A DNA stretch of 64,000 nucleotides, taken from assembly GCF_029931775.1 (NCBI RefSeq), contig NC_079324.1, forward strand, positions 60,953,268-61,017,267, given 5' to 3'. Below, piece after piece: positions 21,011 to 31,577 of the stretch (position 1 is the stretch's first letter; the number at the start of each line of letters is the position of its first letter). Source of the stretch: Euleptes europaea (Eukaryota; Chordata; Lepidosauria; Squamata; Sphaerodactylidae). The translations under genes were made by a program, and so were the position numbers. Under the pieces are notes generated by a model. That model searched no databases and was not told where the DNA came from. It saw only the letters and a program-made list of their open reading frames with translations.

Positions 21011-21283
21011 ATGTTCCTCCCCCCCCTTGCCTCACTGTCAACATTCCATACCTCGTGGAGCAGAGTCAGGCCATTTTTAAAAGTTTTTGTTTTCTTTCGC
21101 CTTCTCTGTAGATTTGGGGTGCCCTTGAGTTATGTGGAGACTGTCCCTTTGTCTATGGCTGGCCTGGTTATGATGCCTTCATTAACATTATTGGGAGGGG
21201 AGGACAGCCACGTCATTATTAATTCAGTGGGAGGTGTTACACCTCTTCCAAGAACCCCACCCCTCCAGAGGCTTCACCATGAC

Positions 21284-21582
21284 AGCCAGCGTGGTGTAGT
21301 GGTTAAGAGCGGCGGACTCTAATCTGGAGAACTGGGTTTGATTCCCCACTCTTCCACATGAGTGGTGGACTCTGATCTGGTGAACCGGGTTCGATTCCCC
21401 ACTCCTCCACAGGAAGCCAGCTGGGTGACCTTGGGCTAGTCACAGTTCTCTCTGAACTCTCTCAGCCCCACCTACCTCATAAGGTATCTGTTGTGGGCAG
21501 AGGAAGGGAAGGTGATTGTAAGCTGCTTTGAGACTCCTTAAAGGTTGAGAAAAGTGGGGTATATAAACCACCTCCTTCTTCA
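21284..21582 (+). mobile_element. SINE-T, full length
   Basis: AGCCAGCGTGGTGTAGTGG to CCACCTCCTTCTTC. Confidence 0.75.
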
Positions 21583-22359
21583 TGCCTAACTAAAACTAGG
21601 AGAAACAACCCCCTTGTTTTAGTTGTTAAAGCAACTAAATACTGAGAACCTGCATAGCCTTTTGGGGGGCACTGTATTTGAAAAGCAAACAATGCTATGA
21701 GAAAGTAGTATCATGCTAATCTCGGGCACCTTGGCCGGCTGATTCTTCTGGGAAGCCATCCATCTCTTTGTGTCTTTTGTTTTACGCAGTTTGGGTCGTT
21801 CTGGCCCAATGGCTCCACTGGTTTTTGTTTTTTTTAAAGGTTCCTCTGGCAAGGGGAAAGGAAAACCTGTAAGTAGCAAGCACCAGGCTGATAGTTGCTT
21901 AATTTCTGGCATCGGTTCTTCGTGGCAGTCTAATCCATTGTATTCCCAGTGTCTGTTTATAATGCATATTTAACTGAATTATGTCTGTGGGGAAACATTT
22001 TAAACGGACGGAATGGCAAGTTATGCAGACCACAGAGGCCACTTTATATCATTCCAGACATCTCTGCTCAGCAGCTAGTTTCCCTACAAGGCCATTTTGA
22101 TGAGGTGGGCAGAGCTGGAGGGTCTGAATCCCCTTCCCTCGAAATGGCTTGTATGCAAGGGCACAGTGCTCTTCCACACATGCTCCCTTTTCCTCTTGTG
22201 CGTGTGTGCATTTAGCTAAAGCTCTGGCAGTTGCTGATCCCTTTGTTATGATGGTGGCAGTCCTTGGCATAGACGAGGACAGAGAAAAGGAAATACTTCA
22301 CTCGGAGGGAGCTTACGGAACTCACTGCCACATGATGTAGTGCTACTAGTTTAGTTGAC

Positions 22360-22640
22360 TTTAAGTGAGGATTCGGCAAATTCATGGAGAGGTCGATCAG
22401 GGGCCGTTAACCACAATCACCAAGTGGAATCTGCATGTTCAGAGGCAGTAATCTGAATACCAGTGCTGGGGGGGGGGGCAACAATGGGAAGAACTTTGCC
22501 TCCTTGCTCCTGTGCTTTGCTTGTCCTGCTTCTGAGGTTGTCAGGCAATCACTGCGTAAAACACAATGCTGGACTAGATGGCCTTTAGAAGCTCCCATTG
22601 GTCTGATCCATCCTGGCTGTTCTTATGTCCTTATATTAGG
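22360..22640 (+). mobile_element. CR1/L2-like LINE 3' UTR
   Basis: TTCGGCAAATTCATGGAGAG, a GACTAGATGGCC segment and TTCTTATGTCCTTATA end are typical of CR1/L2-like 3' UTRs. Confidence 0.6.
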
Positions 22641-22669
22641 CCATTTTGCATTTCATTGTAGATTATTGA

Positions 22670-22917
22670 GAGCCAGCATGGTGTAGTGGTTAACAGCAGC
22701 AGACTCTAATCTGGAGAACTGGGTTTGATTCCCCACCCCTCCATATGAGTGGCAGACTCTAATCTGCTGGGTGACCTTGGGCTAGTCACAGTTCTCTCTG
22801 AACTCTCTCAGCCCCACCTACCTCATAAGGTATCTGTTGTGGGTAGGTGATCATAAGCCACTTTGATACTCCTTAAAGGTAGAGAAAAGTAGGGTATAAA
22901 AACCAACTCTTCCTCTT
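22670..22917 (+). mobile_element. SINE-T with internal deletion
   Basis: GAGCCAGCATGGTGTAGTGG to ACCAACTCTTCCTC; part of the second half is missing compared with other copies. Confidence 0.7.
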
Positions 22918-23376
22918 ATTGTTAGAACAGTTGCAGTGGGTTACCCAATCTGCATGATATGGTGCTGTCCGCAAACAGCTTCCCAAGTGTAGCTGCTACA
23001 TGGAACGATTTAAAGTGGACTCTGCATAGCTGTAGTCATAAAATGTCCAGGTCCTACAGAATCTGAGCAGTAATTTTGTAAACAATTAACTTCCACCACC
23101 CCTACCACTTTCTTATAATGGAGCTTCTACAGGTACTACTGTAGTTTTACTGGCTAGATGGCCTGCTTGCACATGTCTGTGTTAATCATTGTGGTCCACT
23201 GGTAGTGTGTGAGGGTGGGTGGGCGGAACTGTCTTCCATTTCACAGATCTTTGCCTGGTTGCAGAACATAAACAAGCAGCTGGGTAGCTTATTCCAATCC
23301 TGAGCTAACATTTCTGCACTGACACAAATATTTGCTTAGTTGTTTGGGGAACTACTGGGGCTTGTTTTGATATCAC

Positions 23377-23425
23377 ATTTTAATTTGCCATTTTTAATTT
23401 GCCATTTTTAATTTGCCATTTTTAT
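23377..23425. repeat. 14-bp tandem repeat, three units
   Basis: The unit ATTTTTAATTTGCC occurs three times in a row. Confidence 0.8.
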
Positions 23426-23465
23426 ACATTTTTGTTAATGTGCTGCCTCTGTTGGTTCATGTGAT

Positions 23466-23471
23466 AATAAA
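23466..23471 (+). promoter_or_regulatory. P2RX7: Candidate polyadenylation signal for P2RX7
   Basis: AATAAA about 2.8 kb after the P2RX7 stop, in unique sequence before the next 5S-headed SINE. No cDNA evidence; the SINE-rich 3' UTR would be long. Confidence 0.3.
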
Positions 23472-23547
23472 GGTTCTGTAGAAGAATACTTGTTTAATCA
23501 ATCCATACATTTTGCATTTATGATTTTTTAAAATCTGCATATGTAAC

Positions 23548-23775
23548 CTGACCTGGATGGCCCAGGTTGGCCTGATCTCGTCAGATCTCAGAAACTAAGC
23601 AGGGTCAGCCCTGGTTAGTATTTGGATGGGAGACCACCAAGGAATACCAGGGTTGCTGTGCAGAGGAAGGCACTGGCAAACCATCTCTGTTAGTCTCTTG
23701 CCCTGAAAACCCCAAAAGGGGTCGCCATAAGTCGGCTGCTACTTGAAGGCACTTTACACACACACACACACAATC
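23548..23775 (+). mobile_element. 5S-rRNA-headed SINE
   Basis: CCTGACCTGGATGGCCCAGG head, 5S-like AAACTAAGCAGGGTCAGCCC, BovB-like tail GGTCGCCATAAGTCGGCTGC and (CA)n. Confidence 0.85.
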
Positions 23776-24256
23776 TGGAGGGTGCAGGCTAGCCCCATCT
23801 AAGAAACTAAGCAGGGTCAGCCCAGGTTGGTACTGGGATGGGAGACCACCAAGGAAGTCCAGGGTTGCTCTGCAGAGCCAGGTAATGGCAAACCACTTCT
23901 GCTTGTCTCTGGCCTTGAAAATCCTACAGGGTTGGTTGCCAGTGTGGTGTGGTTAAGAGCGGTGGTTTGGAGAGGTGGACTCTACTCTAGAGAACCAGGT
24001 TTGATTCCCCACTCTTCCACATGCCTGGGGGAGGCTTATCTGGTGAGCTGGATTTGTTTCCCCACTCCTCCACACTAGTCACAGCTCTCCTAGAGCTCTC
24101 TCAGCCCCACCTACCTCCCAGGGTGTCTGCTGTGGGGGAGGGAGGTGATTGTAAGTCGGCTTGATTCTCCCTTTAAGTGGTAGAGAAAGCGGGCATGTAA
24201 AAACCAACTCTTCCTCTTCTTCATAAGTCGGCTGCGACTTGCTGGCACTTTCCACC
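23776..24256 (+). mobile_element. 5S-headed SINE interrupted by a SINE-T copy
   Basis: A second 5S head (CAAGAAACTAAGC-type sequence, GGATGGGAGACCACC) runs to about 23937. A SINE-T (GTTGCCAGTGTGGTGTGGTT to CTTCCTCTTCTTC) then occupies 23938-24222, and the 5S SINE tail CATAAGTCGGCTGCGACTTG resumes at 24223. Thus SINE-T is the younger insertion. Confidence 0.75.
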
Positions 24257-24329
24257 TATCGGTAAAGTGTCTGGACTCTGGAACCTTTTCTCAGTAAAGA
24301 CAGACCCTGATAAAGCTCTCTGGCACCGT

Positions 24330-24604
24330 ACTGAGGTCCCTGTCCTCTCCAGGCTCCAGCTACAAATCTCCAGGGCCATTTATTCATCGGAGGTTTTGCA
24401 TTGGATTTGCCACTCTCTAGACGCACATTTTCCCGATCTAAATTCTCAAAACTCTGCATGGGGGCTTATTGTTAAGTTCTGAGAATCTGGATGGGGAAAA
24501 TGTGCGTCTAGAGAGTGGCAAATCCAAGGCCAAACCTCCCCTGATTAAATGGCCCAGGAGTTTCCCAACCCGGCGCGCTCCTACGCCCGGCTGGCAGCCC
24601 TAGC
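24330..24604 (+). mobile_element. MITE-G remnant split by a foldback element
   Basis: MITE-G right-half sequence (GTCCTCTCCAGGCTCCAGCT, then ATCTCCAG) stops at about 24379 and continues at 24547 as AGGAGTTTCCCAACCCG and CTGGCAGCCCTAG. The foldback lies between. Confidence 0.55.
24379..24546. mobile_element. Foldback (palindromic) MITE, copy 1
   Basis: Left arm GGCCATTTATTCATCGGAGG, then GGATTTGCCACTCTCTAGAC; right arm GTCTAGAGAGTGGCAAATCC, then ATTAAATGGCC. The arms are about 75-80 nt around a short GGGGCTTATTGTTAAG centre. Likely flanking duplication CAG. Confidence 0.7.
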
Positions 24605-24708
24605 TGTGCCCACCTCCAGCTGCCCCGGCTCGCCTCCCCAGTCCCGGAGAAGTCCCCGTTCTCCCAGGGGCGGTGAGATCCACGCACGCACACCCCCCAG
24701 GCCATTTA

Positions 24709-24872
24709 TTCATGGAAGGTTTTGCATGGGATTTGCCACTCTTTAGATGCACTTTCCCCCCATCCATATTCTCAAAACTCAACAATAACCCCCCGTGCAG
24801 AGCTTTGAGAATTCAGATGGGGGAAATGTGCATGTATAGAGTGACAAATCCAATGCAAAACCTTCCATGAAT
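24709..24872. mobile_element. Foldback (palindromic) MITE, copy 2
   Basis: The same element as at 24379 but separately inserted: GCCATTTATTCATGGAAGG ... GGATTTGCCACTCTTTAGAT against GTATAGAGTGACAAATCC ... CCTTCCATGAATAAAT. It ends about 335 bp before the P2RX4 start codon and contains an in-frame upstream ATG (24867). Confidence 0.7.
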
Positions 24873-24879
24873 AAATACG

Positions 24880-25480
24880 GGGACCCTCTCCTCCTGTCCC
24901 GGCGTGTCCGTGTTTCGAACTCGGTGCCCCGGGCCAAGACGGCAGCCTGGGAAGCGGAAACCGCGGCCGGACTGGCCGGGAGGCGTGCCTGTCCGCAGGG
25001 CGCTTGCAACCCACCCCCGGGAGAAGCGGCTTCCCGGAGGCGCCGGCCGGACCTTCCTGCCCGCAGCCGCGCCCTCGAGGGCCGGAGCGCAGCCGCGCGC
25101 CTCGCAGCCTGCTGGACGGGAGCCGGAGCCGCCGGCTGCGCGCTGCCCTGCCGGGCCAGAAGCGGGCAGGCTCTTGGGCGGCGGGGGTCCGGGGGTCGGG
25201 GGTCCATGGCCGCGGCCGGGGGCTGCTGCGGGGCGCTCTACAGCTTCCTCTTCGAGTACGACACGCCGCGCATCGTGCTCATCAGGTCCCGCAAAGTGGG
25301 GCTGATGAACCGGCTGGTCCAGCTGGCGATCCTGGGCTACGTCGTCGGGTACGCGGGGAAGGCGGTCGTGGGGACGGACGCGGGTCTGGGGCGCGCGGGA
25401 GGGGGGGGTCTTGCTGGAGCGGAACCGCCCTGTCCAAAGGCAGCGGGTCTTGGGGGGCATTCAGACCGGGGGGCGGGCGG
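24880..25480. promoter_or_regulatory. P2RX4: CpG island at the P2RX4 promoter and exon 1
   Basis: Base composition changes sharply to GC- and CpG-rich (many CGCG, CCGGCC and GGCGG runs) across exon 1, whereas flanks are CpG-poor. This is the usual vertebrate promoter pattern; no TATA box seen. Confidence 0.75.
25206..25348 (+). CDS. P2RX4: P2RX4 exon 1
   Basis: 143 nt ending in donor GTACGC. Codes [40 protein letters not shown] and AILGYVVG: cytosolic N-terminus with the YDTPR (Y-x-T-x-K/R) motif, and most of TM1. The -3 base before ATG is T, a weak Kozak position, with G at +4. Confidence 0.95.
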
Positions 25481-28400
25481 TGACCTCGTAAGCCCTGCTG
25501 GTCCCCAGCGTGGCGTGGTGGTTAGGAGCGGTGGACTCTGATCTGGAGAACCGGATCGGTTCCCCCACTCCGACACGCGAAGCCAGCTGGGGGACCTTGG
25601 GCTACTCACAGCTCTCTTAGCGCTCTCTCGGTACCACCTACCTCACAGGGTGACTGTTGTAGGGAGGGGAAGGAAAGGTGATTGGAAGTAGAAGAAGAGT
25701 TGGTTTTTATATGCCGACTTTCTCTACCACTGAAGGGAGACTCAAACCGGCTTACAATCCCCTTCCCCTTCCCACAGCAGACACCCTGTGAGGTGGGTGG
25801 GGATGAGAGAGCCGTGACTAGCCCAAGGTCACCCAGCTGGCTTCATGTGTCGGAGTGGGGAAACTAATCCAGTTCACCAGATCAGCCTCCGCCGCTCATG
25901 TGGAGGAGTGGGGAATCAAACCTGGTTCTCCAGAGCAGAGTCCACCGCTCCAAACCACTGCTCTTAACCACTACATCATGCTGGCTCTGGTGTAATTGTA
26001 AGCCAGTTTGATTTTCCCTTAAGTTGTAGAGAAAGTCAACATAACAAAACCAACTCTTCTTCTACTACTACCTAAAGGGGCCAGGCCCTCCCTACTAGAA
26101 AGAAGAAGAGTAGGTTTTTATGCCCTGCTTTTTCTCTACCTTTAAGGAGTCTCAAAGCGGCTTACCATCGCCTTCCCTTCTCCTCCCCACAACAGACACC
26201 TTGTGAGGTAGGTGGGGCTGAGAGAATTTGGAGAGAGCTGTGACTAGCCCAACCCAGTTTACCACATTACAGTCCACAGCTTCAGGTGGAGGAGTGGGGA
26301 ATCAAACCCGGTTCACCACCACCCCAAACCACTGTTCTTAACCACTATACCACACTGGCTCTCTTCCCACTAGGTATGCAACACCATCACCGAATACCTT
26401 CGTCCCTTTACCATAAAATTAGGATATAAAAACAGCATTCTTGACGAGGCAATTTTAATTGTATAGGTATTTTTCTTTTTATGATATATATTTACTTCAT
26501 TTATCTTTCTCCCCAGTGGGGACCCAAAGCAGCTGAGATCACTCTCCTCTAGTTCATCCTCACAACAACCCTGTGCAGTAGAACAGTTAGATTTGAGTCC
26601 AGTAGCACCGCTGAGACTGAAAAGAGTTAGAGGGGGGCAAGCTTTCTAGACATTTCTGGATGTTACTTCTGTACATCCATATACGTACAAGCCGGAGCCG
26701 CCGTTCACTGAGAACTGGATATTGCCTCTTTAAAAAAAATAAAAACCCTGTAACAAGGCCTCCTCCACAAAGCATAGTGATGAGTAATCATCTTTTGTCT
26801 GTTAAAGAATAGTTAATATACTGGAGGAATGCAGCCAAAATCTGTAACTAGTCTAAGCAGAATGGCTAACAGTATATTGTGTTAATATCTTGGAGGTCTG
26901 CTGTTAAAATATGGGTAGAATAGGATTGGCCTACCTCAAAGAGCTGATGTGAACATGGTTTTAGTAAAATGACCCAAAGGCAGTGGTAATTTCCAAAATT
27001 TATATTGGGATAGAAACTACAACAAAAACTAAAACTGTTAGTGATGGATCCAGGCTTGTGCACACAACTGCAAGATGTGTAACAGAACTATGTACATGCA
27101 CAATAGGGTTAGGGTTGCCAACCTCCAGGTGGGACCTGGGGATTCCCCGGAATTAGAGCTCATCTCCAGACTACAGAGTTCAGTTCCCCTAGAGAAAATG
27201 GCTGCTTTGGAGGAAGAAGAAGAAGAGCTGGTTTTTATATGCCGACTTTCTCTACCACTTAAAGGAGACTCAGACCGGCTTACAATCACCTTCCCTTCCC
27301 TTCCCTACAACAGACACCCTGTGAGGTAGGTGAGGCTGAGAGAGCTCTAAGACAGCTGTGACTAGCCCAAGGTCACCCAGCTAGCTTTGTGTGGAGGAGT
27401 GTGGAAACGAATCCAGTTCACCAGGTTAGCCTCCGCCACTCATGTGAAGGAGTGGGGGAACCTCACCCGGTTCTCCAGATCAGAGTCCACCGTTCTTAAC
27501 CACTACACCACACTGGCTCTCAGAGGGTGGCCCCTATAGCCTTGTGCCCTACTGAGGACCCTCCCCTCTGCAAACCCCACCCTTCCCTGGCTCTGCCCCT
27601 AAATCTCCATGGGTTTCCCAACCTGGAGTTGGCAACGCTACCGTCGGTTGAACTTTTTGGGGGGGGGGGTAATTGGGGAAGTTACAAGGGAGGTGCCCAC
27701 GGGGACCCTTTCCCCTGTGGGACAAATGGCCCCTCCACCCCTGTCATGCCTTGAGGTGTGAAACGTTGGCTTTTGGCCCGTTATCTCAAAGCAACCAGCA
27801 CAGTCAAGGTGAGGGACCGGTTCTTTCCCCTCAGGTTCCTTAAACCAGGGGCTCTGAGATTTTGGTTTTTCTTTTTTCTCCCCGCCCCCTTTCTTTGCAG
27901 CTGGGTGTTTGTGTGGGAAAAAGGTTATCAAGAGACAGATTCGGTCGTGAGTTCGGTAACCACAAAAGTGAAAGGAGTTGCTGTGACCAACACCACGAAG
28001 CAGGGCCTCCGGGTTTGGGATGTGGCGGATTATGTCATTCCGCCTCAGGTATGCTTCTTGGGGACAGGTTTTGTGGCTTTCCCTAGACCCGTGTTGGCGA
28101 ACCTATGGCACATGTGCCGGGCTTGGCACGCCGAGCCCTCTCTGTGGGCACGCGCGGTTAAATTGAGCAGCCATGGCGTCTGCCTTCCCTGGACTCCCTG
28201 CCGCCCAGCTGGGAGTAACCCACCCACCCCTTCCCTGGACTCCCTGCTGCCCAGCTGGGAGGAAACCTCAGTATTCAGGTTAAATTGCTGTGTTGGCACT
28301 TTGCGATAAATAAGTGGGTTTTGGGTTGCAGTTTGGGCACTCGGTCTCTAAAAGGTTCGCCATCACTGCCCTAGACCAACGTGCTACCAATGGCCTACTG

Positions 28401-31400
28401 TCAAACGGTCAACGGTTGCCGTTGGACCTGGTCATTCTTTTTAGCTTTTAAACTGTTCTTATATTTTATATTTGAATCCTGCCCTCAAGGCACTCAGTGT
28501 GGAGTACATGATTGCCTTCCTTTAATTCTCACAACAACCATGCAAAGTAGGTTAGGCTTACAGCGATTGGCCCAGGATTACCCAGCGAGTGAGCTCCGAG
28601 GTGTAATGGGGATTTGAACCTGGGTCCTAGTCTGATGCTATACGCTCTGCGCCACCCTAGATTTATTGCAAGTAGACCATAAAGGGCACAGAGCTCTTAA
28701 CGGGTTCTGATAAAATGCATGTCCTGGAAGGAGTACAGAAAAACCCTTTGAGGGATTCCTGTTGGCAAGAGTGGAGCCATTCGGTACAAGGGATGGAAGG
28801 ACAGTGTTTTTTTGTGGGGGGCTCTCCCCTTCCCACTGCAGGAGGGGCTGTTGGGTGTGGGCCCTTGGAGACCCAGAGAATGGTGCAAAGCTTTGGTCTC
28901 TGCCCAGGGTGGCTTTTGCCCCACAGAAGTACAAAGCAGCTGGTGAACCGGAAGGAAAGATTGGTGGGATGGCCGGACTCTCCTTTCTTAAACCGGCGCT
29001 TGCTTGCTGCTGTTTTAATGTTTAACTTCCTCTCTGTTTGCTTTGTCTTTGGCTTCTTTCACATGAGCCAGGACTGCGGGGGCGGAGGGGGGGAGGCCTT
29101 GCCTCCTCCTTCCTTGTGCATCTGCTGGAAGCTTCTGTTGGAATAAATTGTGTGAGTCTCTCAGGGGCCCCTGGACTCCCTGCTGGATACTCCTGCTAGC
29201 AGAATCTGCTCCACGTTGGGTTTATGAAGCGGGTGCTGCCTCCCGTTCTTCCACAGGGATTTATTTTATTTCCCGCAGGGATTTATTTTCTTTTTTAAAC
29301 TGTCCCCTTTTTGTGTTAGTTTGTGGTGTATAGATAGAGGTCTGTAAAATGATGCATGCTGTGGAGAGAGTGGACAGGGAGAACCCTTTCCCCTGTGGGA
29401 CAAATGGCCCCTCCACCCCTGGCTGCTAGTCAAAATGGATATTAGTCATGATGCATACCTATTCTCTCTAGGATCAGAGGAGCATGCCTATTATTTTGGG
29501 TGCGGTGGAACACAGGCAGGATGCTGCTGCTGCAATCGTCTTGTTTGTGGGCTTCCTAGAGGCACCTGGTTGGCCACTGTGTGAACAGACTGTTGGACTT
29601 GAGGGGCCTTGGTCGGATCCAGCATGGCTTTTCTTATGTTCTTATGTGTTTCAGTCCTGCCACACACTGTGTGTGTGTGATATTTTCATGTTGCAAGTGA
29701 TGGCATGGAAAAGGAAGGACAAGGGGGAAAGTTTCTCAGCCTCCTATGCGACCTTGAGGATTAAGGACACACAGCTTTTGAAATTAAAAATGATAAACCT
29801 TGATTTAAGCTCCAGTGTAACTGCTCTGTCCAGGAAGTGTCTGGAGCCCAGTCTCTGAAGGACTTGTCGCTGTCCTGCGTCAGCGCCTGGTGACGGGTTT
29901 GTTGAACTGGATGGCAGGTGCTTCCGGCGTGGGCACTCCTGGTTTTACTCCTGCTTCAGCCCTTGTAAAACAACATACACGAGATGAGTGGGAAGGAATG
30001 CAGCTAGTCTAGTCTTCTTTTCTTCTTCTGCCCTTGAGTTGATCTTCCTCCCCACGTTTCAGAGTTTTGGTTTTTACTGCAATACAGTGATTGTCGCAAC
30101 TTCTGCATTCGGCTTCCATTTGAGCTGTCTTACGAGAAGCCGTGAAAGACAAATATTTGGTTGGCTGGGTCAAATCACTCTCCTTCCTTCTGCAAATCTC
30201 CTCTTGACCCATCCTGGTCCTCAAACCTCCTCTGCCTGTTTGTTCCCCTGCCTGCTGACTGCACGTCACAGCGCTTGAGCTGAACCCTTTGAAGATTTTC
30301 TCTTCCCACTTATGCGGATGTCTCCTGGCTTTGCAGGAACGGCGCTGAACAGTCTGTTGCTGACGCAGTCGCTCTGAGCTGCTAGAATGTCATGATGACA
30401 TCCCAGTTACTTAGCTATTGTCAGGGAGACATGCAGGAAATGTTTTTGAAGTACATAATGCTTATCTTATTGGGGGAAATGGTAACTAACAAGTCAATGT
30501 CACTTCTTTCTATGGAATACCAGCAAGCAGAATTAAATCTCCTCGATATGTGTAAACTTGTTGCTGTATTCCATACTGTATTTAGGGAGAAAACTCTGTC
30601 TTCATTATGACGAACCTGATCATCACGTTGAATCAGACACAAGGACGCTGTGCAGAGGTATGCCTCTCCATCTCTAGATTTAATTTAGTGCTTTTCCTCC
30701 CTGAAAATCTAAAGCAAGGCCATGCAATACTGGGTGGGTGAAGGGGGCTGTTCCATCCTTAGCATTGGGCTGAGGGATCTGTCTGCCTGGTGTTTTGGTT
30801 GAGCACTTTGGGTTTTGCATGGAATACAATGTACAGTTCTGGTCACCACACCTAAAAAAAGGATATAGCAGAGCTTGAGAAGGTGCAGAAAAGAGCAACC
30901 AAAATGATCAGGGGGGCTACAGCAACTGCCCTATGAGGAGCAGTTAAAACGCTTAGGGCTGTTTAGCTTAGGGGTGACATGATAGAGGTCTATAAAAGTA
31001 TGCATGGTGTGGAGAGAGTGGACAGGGAGAAGCTTTTCTCCCTCTCTCATAATACCAGAACGCTGGGTCATCTGCTGAAGCTGGAGGGCGAGAGATTCAA
31101 AACAGACAAAAGGAAGTATTTCTTCCCACAACGCATAGTTAAACTGTGGAACTCCCTGCCCCAGGATGTGGGGATGGCTGCCAACTTGGAAGGCTTTAAG
31201 AGGGGAGTGGACATGTTCATGGAAAAGAGGGCTATTCATGGCTGCTAGTCAAAATGGATTCTAGTCATGATGCATCCCTATTCTCTCCAGGATCAGAGGG
31301 GCATGCCTGTTATACTAGGTGCTGAGGAACACAGGCAGGATGGTGCTGCTGCCATCGTCTTGTTTGTGGGCTTCCTAGAGGCACCTGGTTGGCCACTGTG

Positions 31401-31543
31401 TGAACTGACTGCTGGACCTGATGGGCCTTGGTCTGATCCAGCATGGCCTTTCTTATGTTCTTATGATTCAGGGGTGGATTCACTCTGGTGATGAAAGTGG
31501 GCAGGGTTACAGCTATTAGAATTCCGGTGACCTCTGCAGTGTT

Positions 31544-31577
<34 letters not shown>

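Noticed and set aside
24867-25541. 224-codon frame joined in frame to the P2RX4 start
   Set aside because: Its first ATG lies in a foldback repeat and the extension has no P2X counterpart; the start at 25206 matches the known P2X4 N-terminus.
27105-27118. Telomere-like TAGGGTTAGGGTT next to a MITE
   Set aside because: This is the MITE-G terminus (TAGGGTTGCCA) preceded by one chance repeat, unlike the (TTAGGG)3 patch in the Tc1 element.
30931-31239. Minus-strand 102-codon frame (and its twin at 50016-50288)
   Set aside because: Antisense of the CR1-like ORF2 C-terminus on the plus strand.
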